Shown here: positions 40,866 to 49,682 of the stretch, piece after piece
Layout of the letters: each line of letters starts with the position of its first letter
Position numbering within the stretch: position 1 is the first letter of the stretch
NCBI RefSeq assembly: GCF_024171925.1
Contig: NZ_JAMTCO010000012.1
Span: 221,912 to 285,911, forward strand
Source of the DNA: Actinokineospora diospyrosa
GTDB taxonomy: Bacteria > Actinomycetota > Actinomycetes > Mycobacteriales > Pseudonocardiaceae
Reading direction: 5' to 3'
Length of the DNA stretch: 64,000 bases
Notes under the pieces: generated by a model
Databases searched by the model: none
What the model was told of the DNA's origin: nothing
Seen by the model: the letters and a program-made list of their open reading frames with translations, nothing else
Program-made: the position numbers and the translations under genes

Positions 40866-41492
40866 TCAGGTGACCGCCCGCAGCCGCTTGCGCCGCCGGT
40901 AATCCGCGACGCTCTCCACCGCGACCGCGCTGAACAGCGCCAGCAGCCCGCCACCGGCCAGGATGCCGCCGACCTTGGTGATCTTCGCCTTGGGCAGCTT
41001 CTCCGGCTCCTCCGGCGCGGCGACCACGCTGACGGTGACCCAGGTGCTCGGCGGGGCGCCGAGCGAGCGCTGCTTGTCGTCGAGGGAGTTGCGGATCAGG
41101 TCGAACGCCAGCCTGCCCAGCTCCTTGGCCCGCGCCTGGGTCGCGCCCTCGACCTTGGCGGTCATGAACGGGCCTTCCCGGGTGATCACGACGGCGTCCT
41201 TGGGCTGGGTGACCAGCTTGCCAGCCGAGACCGCGGTCTCCTCGATCAGCATGATGGTGATGGTCGAGAGGGTCGGCGCGAACGCCAGCAGCGCGTTGGT
41301 CTGCTCGAGCTGGCTGGGCGGCCGCACGATCCGGCCGTCTTTAGGGGCGAGCATGACGACGGTGCCGGTCCACTGGTAGCCCAGCGGGGTGGAGACGTAG
41401 GCGTAGCCGGCGCCGACCAGCGCGATGAGCAGCAGCGGCACCACCACCAGCCACCGCCGCACCAGCAGCGCGAAGAACTTCCCGAAGTACAC
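40866..41492 (-). CDS. Wzz-like two-helix membrane protein (chain-length determinant type)
   Basis: 208 aa. Transmembrane helices at both ends (VRRWLVVVPLLLIALVGAGYAYV, about 12-34; VGGILAGGGLLALFSAVAV, about 172-190; landmarks VVVPLLLIALVGAG and GGILAGGGLLALFS) flank a roughly 135-residue external domain. This is the topology of polysaccharide co-polymerases. A short basic tail (YRRRKRLR) is cytosolic; there is no kinase domain. It could set polymer length or be an envelope scaffold. Same strand as tsaB, 36 bp upstream of it. Confidence 0.7.
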   Translation of the reverse strand: MYFGKFFALLVRRWLVVVPLLLIALVGAGYAYVSTPLGYQWTGTVVMLAPKDGRIVRPPSQLEQTNALLAFAPTLSTITIMLIEETAVSAGKLVTQPKDAVVITREGPFMTAKVEGATQARAKELGRLAFDLIRNSLDDKQRSLGAPPSTWVTVSVVAAPEEPEKLPKAKITKVGGILAGGGLLALFSAVAVESVADYRRRKRLRAVT

Positions 41493-41620
41493 CCGACGCT
41501 CCCGACACCAGAGGTCACCCAGGTCGGGTATCGCCGAGACCGACCGGGGTGTAACAGCAGCTCACCGTGTGCGACGAAGTTCACCGCCGCCGTGACCGGG
41601 CCGCCACTAGGGTTGGCCCG

Positions 41621-43027
41621 GTGCTGCTGCCCACTCTGGCCGATCGCCCGGACCGTGTCGCGCTGCGGTTCGGATCCGACTCCGTGACCTATGGCGACCT
41701 CGCCCGAGCAGCCAAGGGTACGGCTGCCGCGCTCGCCGGTGCCCAACGCGTTGCCGTGTGGGCAACGCCAACGGTGCACACCTGCCTTGCCGTGGTCGGC
41801 GCTCTGGCCGCAGGCATCCCCGTGGTCCCGATCAACCCGAAGACCGGGGAACGCGAACTGGCGCACATCGTCGCCGACAGCGCCCCGGACGTTGTGCTTG
41901 CCGCACCCGAGGTAGACCTACCGCCTGCACTAGCCGGGCTCCCCCGCCTGACCGCTGGCCCCGGCGAGGGCCTCTTGCCGGAAGAAGCGGACCCCGAGGC
42001 ACCTGCGTTCATCGTCTACACCTCCGGCACCACCGGGCCGCCCAAGGGCGTGCTGCTCCCGCGCCGAGCGATCGCGACGAACCTGGACGCGTTGGCAGCC
42101 GCGTGGGAGTGGACCGGCTCCGACACCGTCGTGCACGCGTTGCCGCTGTTCCACGTGCACGGCCTGATCCTGGGCGTGCTGGGCCCGCTGCGCCTCGGCG
42201 GCACCGTCTGGCACCTGGGCCGGTTCGACTCGGCCGCGGCCGGGGCGGCGCTGGCGGGCGCGGGGACGGTCATGTTCGGCGTGCCCACGATGTACCACCG
42301 GCTCGCCGCCGATTGCGAGGCCGACCCGGCGCTCGCCGCCGCCTTCGGCCAGGCCCGCCTGCTGGTGTCCGGTTCGGCGGCGTTGCCCGCGCGCGACCAC
42401 GACCGGATCACCGCGGCGACCGGGCAGCGCGTGGTCGAGCGGTACGGGATGACCGAGACGCTGATGAACTGCGCGATCCGCGCGGCGGCCGAGCGCAGGC
42501 CGGGCACCGTGGGGCCCGCGGTCGACGGGGTCGAGGTGCGGGTCGTCGGCGAGACCGGCGCGGCCGTCGCGGACGGGGAGATCGGCGAGATCGAGGTGCG
42601 CGGGCCGAACCTGTTCCTCGGCTACCTCAACCGCCCGGACGCCACCGCCGAGGCTTTCCGCGACGGCTGGTTCCGCACCGGGGACGTGGCGGTGCGCGAG
42701 CCGGACGGCTACCTGCGCATCGTCGGCAGGCGGGCGACCGACCTGATCAAGAGCGGCGGCTACAAGATCGGCGCGGGCGAGATCGAGAACGCGCTGCTGG
42801 AGCACCCGGGGGTCGTGGAGGCCGCCGTCACCGGTGAGCCGGACGAGGACCTGGGTGAGCGGATCGTGGCCTGGGTCGTCACCACCGAACCCCGGCCAGC
42901 GGAGCGGGAACTGGTCGACCACGTGGCGGGTCTGCTGTCCCCGCACAAGCGGCCCCGGGTGGTGCGCTACCTGGACGCGTTGCCGCGCAACGAACTGGGC
43001 AAGGTCACCAAGCGTGCGTTGGGGTGA
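41621..43027 (+). CDS. matB: Malonyl-CoA synthetase-like acyl-CoA ligase (MatB type)
   Basis: 468 aa, ANL superfamily. AMP-binding loop VYTSGTTGPPKG, VERYGMTETLMN, and RTGDVAV are intact. The C-terminal hinge IVGRRATDLIKSGGYKIGAGEIENALLEHPGV is almost the Streptomyces MatB sequence (landmark DLIKSGGYKIGAGEIE), with the catalytic Lys in the NELGKVTKRAL tail. MatB loads malonate on CoA, supplying extender units. GTG 41621 is the start by homology. Its 3' end overlaps the carboxyltransferase start by 14 bp, pointing to a joint malonyl-CoA role. Confidence 0.88.
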   Translation: MLLPTLADRPDRVALRFGSDSVTYGDLARAAKGTAAALAGAQRVAVWATPTVHTCLAVVGALAAGIPVVPINPKTGERELAHIVADSAPDVVLAAPEVDLPPALAGLPRLTAGPGEGLLPEEADPEAPAFIVYTSGTTGPPKGVLLPRRAIATNLDALAAAWEWTGSDTVVHALPLFHVHGLILGVLGPLRLGGTVWHLGRFDSAAAGAALAGAGTVMFGVPTMYHRLAADCEADPALAAAFGQARLLVSGSAALPARDHDRITAATGQRVVERYGMTETLMNCAIRAAAERRPGTVGPAVDGVEVRVVGETGAAVADGEIGEIEVRGPNLFLGYLNRPDATAEAFRDGWFRTGDVAVREPDGYLRIVGRRATDLIKSGGYKIGAGEIENALLEHPGVVEAAVTGEPDEDLGERIVAWVVTTEPRPAERELVDHVAGLLSPHKRPRVVRYLDALPRNELGKVTKRALG

Positions 43028-44336
43028 GGGCGCCCGCGCCCTGATCGCGGCCGTCTGCACCGAGTTCGCCGAGTTCGCCGAGTTCACTGTGGACGGTCAG
43101 GTCGGCGACGGCCCGCTGGACTGGGACGGGTACGCAGCCGCCAGGGCGCGGGCCACCGAGCGGACCGGCGAGACCGAGTCCGTGGTGTGCGGCCGGGCGA
43201 GCATCGGCCCGACCGCGGCCGTGGTGGTGGCCTTCGACTTCCGCTTCCTCGGCGGGTCGGTGGGGACCGCGACCGGCGACCGGATCGTGCGGGCGTTCGA
43301 CGAGGCCCGGCGGGCCGACCTGCCGCTGGTGTCGTTCCTGGCGACCGGCGGCAGCCGCATGCAGGAGGGAATGCTGTCGCTGCGCCAACTCCAGCGGATC
43401 ACCCGGGCGGCGGCCGGGGTGCGGCGGGTGTCGGTGTTGGGCGACCCGACCACGGGTGGGCTGTGGGCGTCACTGGGAGCTGGCGCGGACGTGGTGATCG
43501 CGGTGGCCGGGGCGCAGGTCGGGTTCGCGGGCAGCCGGGTGCGACCGGTCGCCGACGACCCGGCCTACACAGCCGAAGGCCAGTTCGCGGCCGGGCACGT
43601 CGACGAGGTGTGCGCGCCGGAGGACGTCGCCGAAGCGGTCGCACAATGGCTTCTCCTGTTGGCCGCGCAGCCTGGCGCGACAGCAGAAGTCCCTTACGCC
43701 CTGGGGGAATCAACTCCCGCGACCGATGGTTGGCCCGCCGTACGACGAGCCCGGGACCCACGCCGCCCCCGCGCACAGGCTTACCTCGACGACTACTTCA
43801 CGACCCGCCGCCACATCAGCGGAGACCGGGCGGGCGGCGTGGATCCCGGCATGCTCTGCGGGATCGGCCTGCACGCAAGAGGACCTGTCGCGTTCGCCGC
43901 CCAGGCGGGCACCGCGACAACCCCGGCGGGCTTCCGCACCGCCACCCGCCTGATCCGGCTGGCGAACCGCGTCGACATCCCCGTTCTGACCATTGTGGAC
44001 ACACCAGGCGCGGCGAACGACCCCGCGGCGGAGCGGGCCGGGGCGGGCCAGGCCATCGCGGAGCTGTTCGCCGCCGTCGCCGCCAGCCGGGTGCCGGTGA
44101 CGACCCTGGTGATCGGTGAGGGCGGCTCCGGCGGGGCCTTGGCGCTCTGCGCGCCGGACAACACCTGGATCACCCCCGACGCCTACTTCTCCGTGATAGC
44201 CCCGGAACTGGGCGCCGCCATCCTCAAGCGCCCGGCCGACGAGGCCCCGGCGACGGCGGCCCAACTCCGCCTCCGCCCCCAGGACCTCGTCGAACTCGGT
44301 GTGCTGCGCGGGATCGCCGGGCTCAGACGTTGGTGA
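43014..44336 (+). CDS. Fused AccD/AccA-like carboxyltransferase domain protein
   Basis: 440 aa. Two crotonase-like halves: the first with VAFDFRFLGGSVGTATGDRIVRAFDEA and TGGSRMQEGMLSLRQLQRIT (landmark GGSRMQEGMLSL), and the second with TIVDTPGAANDPAAERAG and GEGGSGGALALCAPD. This is the layout of an acyl-CoA carboxyltransferase or a malonyl-CoA/malonate decarboxylase pair fused in one chain. It lacks an AccD Cys4 zinc finger, and no biotin carrier or biotin carboxylase is nearby. GTG 43014 has AAGG 9 bases upstream, inside matB. The stop overlaps the convergent lectin gene by 14 bp. Confidence 0.8.
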   Translation: MRWGEGARALIAAVCTEFAEFAEFTVDGQVGDGPLDWDGYAAARARATERTGETESVVCGRASIGPTAAVVVAFDFRFLGGSVGTATGDRIVRAFDEARRADLPLVSFLATGGSRMQEGMLSLRQLQRITRAAAGVRRVSVLGDPTTGGLWASLGAGADVVIAVAGAQVGFAGSRVRPVADDPAYTAEGQFAAGHVDEVCAPEDVAEAVAQWLLLLAAQPGATAEVPYALGESTPATDGWPAVRRARDPRRPRAQAYLDDYFTTRRHISGDRAGGVDPGMLCGIGLHARGPVAFAAQAGTATTPAGFRTATRLIRLANRVDIPVLTIVDTPGAANDPAAERAGAGQAIAELFAAVAASRVPVTTLVIGEGGSGGALALCAPDNTWITPDAYFSVIAPELGAAILKRPADEAPATAAQLRLRPQDLVELGVLRGIAGLRRW

Positions 44337-44835
44337 TGGACCACGCCTGGTTGTCGCCGCCGTGGCACTCCCACTGGATCACCGCGACGCCGTCGGCGGG
44401 GTCGGCACCGGTGACGTCCAGGCACTTCCCGCTGTGCACGGCCTGGAGCTCATAGGTTGAGCCGGGCCCGGGGATGAGCTGCCACTGCTGGTTGAGGTCC
44501 CCGTGGCACTCCCACTGGATGACGCTCGCGCCGTTGTCGGTGGACGCGCCGCTGACGTCCAGGCACTTCCCGCTCCCGGCGCTGAAGACCTGGTAGATGT
44601 CGTCGGACTCGACCAGGACCAGTTGCCACTGCTGGTTCAGCCCGCCGTGACAGCTCCATTGGATGACGTTCGCACCGTCTTCGAGGCTGCCACCGTCGAC
44701 GTCGAGGCACTTGTCGCTGCTCAGCGGCCTCAGCTCGTGCCAGACACCGTCGGTCCCCGCCGAGGCGGGGAGCACACCGCCTGCCAGCAGTCCGACCGCG
44801 CCGATGACAACGCCAGCGACCTTGCGTGCCTTCAT
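44323..44835 (-). CDS. Secreted ricin-type beta-trefoil lectin domain protein
   Basis: 170 aa. Signal peptide (MKARKVAGVVIGAVGLLAGG, cleaved near ASAG) followed by one complete beta-trefoil. Three repeats each contain KCLDV(D/S/T)G...DGA.VIQW.CHG..NQQW (the last NQAW), the QxW lectin signature, so all three carbohydrate sites look intact. It is a stand-alone binding module without a catalytic domain, probably released outside the cell to bind galactose-type or other sugars. ATG 44835 has GGAGG 8 bases upstream. A 12-bp perfect inverted repeat lies just upstream. Confidence 0.9.
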   Translation of the reverse strand: MKARKVAGVVIGAVGLLAGGVLPASAGTDGVWHELRPLSSDKCLDVDGGSLEDGANVIQWSCHGGLNQQWQLVLVESDDIYQVFSAGSGKCLDVSGASTDNGASVIQWECHGDLNQQWQLIPGPGSTYELQAVHSGKCLDVTGADPADGVAVIQWECHGGDNQAWSITNV

Positions 44836-44858
44836 GAAGAGAACCTCCGGGGGTTGAT

Positions 44859-44885
44859 GTCCAGACGGGACAGTCCCGTCTGGAC
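44859..44885. promoter_or_regulatory. Perfect inverted repeat upstream of lectin gene
   Basis: GTCCAGACGGGA-CAG-TCCCGTCTGGAC: 12-bp arms, 3-nt centre, 24 bp before the lectin ATG and 61 bp past the HAD gene stop on the same strand. It could be an operator, or a terminator for the HAD gene; no T tract follows. Confidence 0.6.
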
Positions 44886-44946
44886 ACAACCCTGGCCTCC
44901 CCCAGCGGATCGGCCGATCCCCCGGTCGGCTTGTTCCGCTCCTCGA

Positions 44947-45648
44947 TCAGGTCAACCAGCGGTCCAGGACCCCGGGCAGCTCCGAGAGCCGCTGCACGAC
45001 CGCGTCCGGGGTCACGTCCACCGGGACTTGCTGCGCAGGCGGGATGTCGCTGTGCGGGACGAGGACCGCCCGCATCCCGATCGCCTTGGCCCCGCTGATG
45101 TCGTCGTAGGGCCGGTCACCGACGTACACGCAGTCCGCCGGGTCGTCCACGCCCACCGCGGCCATCGCCGCTTCGAACGCGGCCCGGTGCGGCTTGGTGT
45201 ACTCCAGGTCGCTGCTCCACACCCGCGCGTGGAACAGGTCGAGCACGCCGTCGCGGTGCAGCACCTCCTCGTGCCACGCGGCGGGCCACGCGGTCGACGA
45301 CAGCACGCCGGTGCGCAGGCCGCGCTCGCGCAGCCCGGTCAGCATCGGGGCGACCTCGGGGTCGGTGTGCGTCGCCTGGTCCCAATAGCCGCGGAACGCC
45401 AGCAACGCCTGCTCGTCGAGCGGCGCTTTCACCCCCGCCAGCACCTGGGCCAGGGTGAACGCCCGGTGCTCGTCGCGCACCAGCAGCCAGGCCGCGCTCT
45501 CCGCGGCGAACACGGTCGCGGCGAGCTTGCCAGCCGCCTCGTCATCGTCCGGGTGCAGCACGTCGGCATAGGCTCGCCAGGCCGCCAAGTGGTCCACAGT
45601 CACCCACGGGGTCAGCGTCCCGCCCCAGTCGAAGATCACCGCGCGCAC
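44947..45648 (-). CDS. HAD-superfamily hydrolase
   Basis: 233 aa. Motif I FDWGGTLTPW (the second catalytic Asp is replaced by Gly: DxD is DWG), motif II VLSST, motif III Lys in YTKPH, and motif IV VGDRPYDDISGAKAIG. The D-W-G variant of motif I is common in the phosphoglycolate-phosphatase-like branch, but loss of the second Asp can alter phosphatase activity. GTG 45648 gives the family N-terminus VRAVIFDWGG. Just downstream of tsaE in the operon; substrate unknown. Confidence 0.83.
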   Translation of the reverse strand: MRAVIFDWGGTLTPWVTVDHLAAWRAYADVLHPDDDEAAGKLAATVFAAESAAWLLVRDEHRAFTLAQVLAGVKAPLDEQALLAFRGYWDQATHTDPEVAPMLTGLRERGLRTGVLSSTAWPAAWHEEVLHRDGVLDLFHARVWSSDLEYTKPHRAAFEAAMAAVGVDDPADCVYVGDRPYDDISGAKAIGMRAVLVPHSDIPPAQQVPVDVTPDAVVQRLSELPGVLDRWLT

Positions 45649-45676
45649 GAAACCCCCATCCCGAGCCGCGAACGGC

Positions 45677-46138
45677 TCACCCGATCGGTCGGTCGACCCA
45701 GGCACCGTACCGCTCGACCGTGGCGACGCGGGAGTCGTCGGGGCGCCGGTCCAACCGGATCAGCAGGTGGTCGGCGGAGAGCCGGTCCGCGCTGCCCTCG
45801 CCCCACTCGACGACCACGGCGGACTCGACCAGTTCGGTGTCCAGGTCGAGGTCGTCGAGCTCGTCGAGCGACCCGCCGAGGCGGTAAGCGTCCACGTGCA
45901 CCATCGGGATGCCCCTGGTGCCCGCCTTGTGCTCGCGGGCGATGATGAAGGTCGGACTGCTGACCCGGCCCGCGACACCGAGCCCGGCGCCGATGCCCTG
46001 GGCCAGCGCGGTCTTCCCCGCGCCGAGCGGGCCCGCGAGCAGCACCAGGTCGCCCGGTCGCAGTACGCCGCCGATGGCGCGACCGAAGTCGTGGGTGTCG
46101 CCCGGGGTCGGCAGCCGCACCGTCTCCGCCATCGTCAT
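45677..46138 (-). CDS. tsaE: tRNA threonylcarbamoyladenosine biosynthesis ATPase TsaE
   Basis: 153 aa. P-loop AGPLGAGKTALAQG (about residues 35-48), SSPTFIIAREH switch-like region, and the VHVDAYRLG and VVVEWGEG strands of the family. The ATPase resets the TsaB-TsaD complex in t6A synthesis. ATG 46138 overlaps the upstream hydrolase stop (ATGA). Unusually for a t6A gene set it is split from tsaB-rimI-tsaD by about 5 kb; the alr-hydrolase-tsaE order is common in actinobacteria. Confidence 0.95.
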   Translation of the reverse strand: MTMAETVRLPTPGDTHDFGRAIGGVLRPGDLVLLAGPLGAGKTALAQGIGAGLGVAGRVSSPTFIIAREHKAGTRGIPMVHVDAYRLGGSLDELDDLDLDTELVESAVVVEWGEGSADRLSADHLLIRLDRRPDDSRVATVERYGAWVDRPIG

Positions 46139-47181
46139 CCTCCCTGGTAGCTCTCGCGCAGCAGCGTAACCAGGTGCTCGGTGACCACGTCCGCCCGCTC
46201 CAGCATCACCACGTGCCCGGCGCCGGGCACCCGCACCAGGGTCGCGTCGGGCAGCGCGGCGGCGATCCGCTCGGCGTGCGCGAACGGGGTCATCCAGTCG
46301 TGGTCGCCGCTGAGCACGAGCACCCGGCAGTGCTTGAGACCGGCGAGCGCGGCGTAGCGGTTGTGGCTGCCCAGGGTGTCGACGAAGTCAGCCAGCACCC
46401 GCACCGGCGTCACATCCAGCATCTTGACCAGGAAGTCCACCAGCCGGGCACTGGTGTTGCCCGGTCCGAAGCCGATGGTCCGCGCGGCCTGGCGGGTGAT
46501 GCCGCCGCCTGCGGTGCGGACGAGTTCGACGGCAGCGGGCTGCCACTCGGCGACCCGGCCGAGGACCCTGGTCAACGGGTTGTACTTCGACAGCAGCGGC
46601 CGCGGCAACCCGCTGCGGCCGACCTCGCCAGCCGAGGTGCCGATGAGCGCGACACCGGTGACCCGCTCGGCGAACAGCTCGGGAACGCGTTCGGCGAGCG
46701 CCATGACGACCATGCCGCCCATGGAGTGTCCGATGAGGACGATCGGCCCGTCCGGCACGACCACCCGCAGCACCTCGTCGAGGTCGGCGGCGAGCTGGTC
46801 GATCGTGCTGGACGCGGCGCTCGCGCGCCCGGAGCGGCCGTGGCCGCGGTGGTCGTAGAGCACTTGGCGGACCCGGGGGTCGACGAGCCGGGCCAGGTCG
46901 CGGCGCTGGAAGTGCCAGCCGAGCCTGCTCATCGCGAACCCGTGCACCAGCACCGCGGTCACCTCGGGGGTGCCGCCGTCGGCCGGGTCGACCTCCTCGT
47001 AGGACAGCAGCACGCCGTCCTCGGCGACCACCGACCCGGTCCGGTCCGGTGCCAACTCACCCAGCGGCTCGTCCAGGTACGGGTCCTCGCGCGGCGAGCG
47101 CTTGCGCACACCGACCGCGACCGCCGTCGCCGCTGCCGCGAGGACCCCCGCGCCCGCGGCCAGTTTGCCGATCCGGTTCAT
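46135..47181 (-). CDS. Alpha/beta hydrolase
   Basis: 348 aa. An N-terminal hydrophobic helix (GKLAAGAGVLAAAATAVAVG) acts as a membrane anchor. The fold shows HGFAMSRLGW (oxyanion), LYDHRGHGRS, nucleophile elbow GHSMGG, and a late GAGHVVMLE with the catalytic His; the Asp is likely in LSGDHDW. Esterase or lipase-like; substrate unknown. ATG 47181 shares one base with the alr stop (TGATG), so it is coupled to alr, and its stop overlaps tsaE. Confidence 0.88.
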   Translation of the reverse strand: MNRIGKLAAGAGVLAAAATAVAVGVRKRSPREDPYLDEPLGELAPDRTGSVVAEDGVLLSYEEVDPADGGTPEVTAVLVHGFAMSRLGWHFQRRDLARLVDPRVRQVLYDHRGHGRSGRASAASSTIDQLAADLDEVLRVVVPDGPIVLIGHSMGGMVVMALAERVPELFAERVTGVALIGTSAGEVGRSGLPRPLLSKYNPLTRVLGRVAEWQPAAVELVRTAGGGITRQAARTIGFGPGNTSARLVDFLVKMLDVTPVRVLADFVDTLGSHNRYAALAGLKHCRVLVLSGDHDWMTPFAHAERIAAALPDATLVRVPGAGHVVMLERADVVTEHLVTLLRESYQGG

Positions 47182-48251
47182 CAGCCCAGGTACCTGCGGC
47201 GCACCCGCGGTCGGTACATGCCGGTGACGATCTCGTAGTCGATGGTGCCGATGGTCTCGGCCCACTCGGTCGCCGTGGGCTCACCGCGCGCGGCGGAACC
47301 GAACAGCACGACCTCGTCGCCCTCGGCCACGGCCGCGTCACCGCAGTCCACGATGATCTGGTCCATGCACACCCGGCCCCGGATCGGCCTGCGCGCTCCG
47401 GCCAGCAGGACGTCCATCCGGTTGGACAGCAGGCGCGGTACGCCATCGGCGTAGCCCGCGGTGACCAACGCCAAGGTGGTGTCGCGAGTGGCGGTCCAGG
47501 TCTGTCCATAGGAGACGGACTCGCCCGCGCGGATCCGCTTGACCAGAGCGACCTCCGACCGGAAGCTCATCACCGGCCGCAGGTCTTCCTCTTGCGCCAA
47601 CGGGTTCAGCCCGTACATGGCGATGCCGAGCCGGACCATGTCGAAGTGCAGGTCGGGCCGGTTGAGCGTGGCGGCCGAGTTCGCCAAGTGCCGCTTGGGC
47701 TCCAGCCCCGCCGCGAGCGCGATGTCGTAGGCCTCGCCGAACCGCTTCGCCTGCTCGTCGATCGAGGGGTGACCGGGGTCGTCGGCGCAGGCGAGGTGCG
47801 ACCAGACCGCGTACACCTCGTTGTCCGAGGCCGCGGCCGCGCGGACCAGGTCCGGCCACGACTCCAGCGGGCACCCGTTGCGGGACAGCCCGGTGTCGAC
47901 CTTCAGGTGCACCCGGGCCCCGGACAGCGGCCGCAATTGCTCCACAGAGGACACACCGATGTCGATCCGCTCGTCGACGGCCGCCGACATGTCGCAGTCC
48001 GGTCCGTCCAACCAGGACAGGATCGGCGCGGTGATCCCCGCTTCGCGCAAGGTGAGCGCCTCGTCCAGCGAGCACGACCCCAGCCAGCTCACGCCAGCCT
48101 CGAGCGCGGCCTTGGCCACCCGGACCGCGCCGTGGCCGTACCCGTCGGCCTTCACCACCGCCATCGCGTCCGCCCCGCCCGCGCGCTCGACGAGCAGCGA
48201 GACGTTGTGCCGCAACGCGTCCAGGTCGATGACCACCTCTGCCCGACTCAT
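47181..48251 (-). CDS. alr: Alanine racemase
   Basis: 356 aa, PLP-dependent, makes D-alanine for peptidoglycan. The PLP lysine is in AVVKADGYGHG near residue 35. The second-half Tyr is in ESVSYGQTW. RGRVCMDQIIVDCG and LGIAMYGLNPL are also standard. ATG 48251 overlaps the nnrD stop (ATGA), placing it in the nnrD-alr-hydrolase-tsaE operon. It is a target of D-cycloserine. No unusual residues noticed. Confidence 0.95.
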   Translation of the reverse strand: MSRAEVVIDLDALRHNVSLLVERAGGADAMAVVKADGYGHGAVRVAKAALEAGVSWLGSCSLDEALTLREAGITAPILSWLDGPDCDMSAAVDERIDIGVSSVEQLRPLSGARVHLKVDTGLSRNGCPLESWPDLVRAAAASDNEVYAVWSHLACADDPGHPSIDEQAKRFGEAYDIALAAGLEPKRHLANSAATLNRPDLHFDMVRLGIAMYGLNPLAQEEDLRPVMSFRSEVALVKRIRAGESVSYGQTWTATRDTTLALVTAGYADGVPRLLSNRMDVLLAGARRPIRGRVCMDQIIVDCGDAAVAEGDEVVLFGSAARGEPTATEWAETIGTIDYEIVTGMYRPRVRRRYLG

Positions 48252-49672
48252 GACACCACCGACCTGATCGCGTCCGGCAGCGCCGAGACGATCGCCGAAG
48301 CCGGGGCAGGCGCGCCCCGAGCAGCCAACTCACCGGCTCGCACGTGCACGAATGCCGCGCACCCGCCCGCCAGCACCGGATCGAGCCCGGCGGCGAGCAA
48401 CGCGCCGAGGATCCCGGAAAGCACGTCGCCGGACCCGGCCGTGGCCAGCCAGTGCGACCGAGCCGGGTTGACCAGCACCCGCTCGGCCGAGGCGATCACC
48501 GTGGCGTGTCCCTTGAGCAGCACGGTCACGTCCAACTTCGCCGCGAGCTCGGCCGCCGCGGCCACCCGGTCGACACCGAGGGTGATCCCGTGCGGCTCGG
48601 CGATGCGGGCGAACTCCCGGTCGTGCGGGGTGAGCAGCACCGGCACACCGGGATCGCGGGCGTCCCACAGGTCCGGGTGCGCGGCGAGCAGCGTGATCCC
48701 GTCCGCGTCGACGCACACCGGCACGCCCGCGCCCAGCACGTCGCCGAGCACGTCGCGTGCCGCCTTGCCGGTGCCCATCCCGGGACCGGCCACCCACGCC
48801 TGGACCCGGCCCGCGTCACCGATCGACCCGGTCGCGATCACCTCCGGCCAGCGCCGCCGCACCTCGTCGGCGGCCGAGCCCGCGAACCGGGTCAGCCCCG
48901 AGGTCGCCAGCACCGCGGCGCCGACCGACAGCACCGCGGCTCCCGGGTAGGTCGACGAACCGGCCGCCACGCCGACAACGCCCTGGGTGTACTTGTCGTC
49001 GTCCGCGCCGGGCAGCGGCCACGCCGAGCGCACGTCCTCGGCCGACAGCACCGAGAACCGGGGGTCTGGCAGGTCGAGTCCCAGGTCGACCAAGTGCACC
49101 GCGCCGCAGCGGGCAGCGGCCAGGTAGTGCACCGGCTTGCGCCCGCCGAAGGTCACCGTCACGTCCGCCGTCACCGCGGGGCCGGTCACCGCGCCGGTGT
49201 CCGGGTCGACCCCGCTGGGCAGGTCGACCGCCAGCACGGGCGCGCGGACCCGCGACACCACGGCCGCGGCGTCCGGTCGCAGCGGACCGCGCGCCGACAA
49301 CCCCACGATCCCGTCGATGACCAGGTCCGCGAAGTCCACGTCCGCGGGCGTGCCGACCCGGCCGCCAGCGCGCTTGAGCGCCGCCAACCCCTCGGCGTGC
49401 GCGCGGTCGGGGTCGAGCAGGACGGCCGTCACCCCGACCGAGCGCTTGCGCAGGAACGCCCCGGCCCAGAGCGCGTCGCCACCGTTGTCGCCTGCGCCGA
49501 CCAGCAGCGCGACGCGTCTACCGGACACGCCGCCGGTGCGCCGCTCGAGCAGCCGGGCGGCGTGCAGTGCCACGGCGTGCGAGGCGCGGCGCATCAGCGC
49601 GCCGGGCGCCGTCGCGGCCAGCACCAGCCGCTCGGCGTCGCGGATGGTCGAGGTGCTCCAGGCGCCCTGCAC
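48248..49672 (-). CDS. nnrD: Bifunctional NAD(P)H-hydrate epimerase / ADP-dependent dehydratase
   Basis: 474 aa. Epimerase half: VALLVGAGDNGGDALWAGAFLRKR with the VDLPSGVDPDTG Asp. Dehydratase half: VAGPGMGTG, VDADGITLL, LTPHDREFARI and TAGSGDVLSGILG (ATP/ADP site with the catalytic Asp). It repairs NADHX and NADPHX hydrates. GTG 49672 follows glmS, 10 bp behind its stop, on the same strand. Full-length fused form. Confidence 0.94.
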   Translation of the reverse strand: MQGAWSTSTIRDAERLVLAATAPGALMRRASHAVALHAARLLERRTGGVSGRRVALLVGAGDNGGDALWAGAFLRKRSVGVTAVLLDPDRAHAEGLAALKRAGGRVGTPADVDFADLVIDGIVGLSARGPLRPDAAAVVSRVRAPVLAVDLPSGVDPDTGAVTGPAVTADVTVTFGGRKPVHYLAAARCGAVHLVDLGLDLPDPRFSVLSAEDVRSAWPLPGADDDKYTQGVVGVAAGSSTYPGAAVLSVGAAVLATSGLTRFAGSAADEVRRRWPEVIATGSIGDAGRVQAWVAGPGMGTGKAARDVLGDVLGAGVPVCVDADGITLLAAHPDLWDARDPGVPVLLTPHDREFARIAEPHGITLGVDRVAAAAELAAKLDVTVLLKGHATVIASAERVLVNPARSHWLATAGSGDVLSGILGALLAAGLDPVLAGGCAAFVHVRAGELAARGAPAPASAIVSALPDAIRSVVS

Positions 49673-49682
49673 CCGCGCCTCC

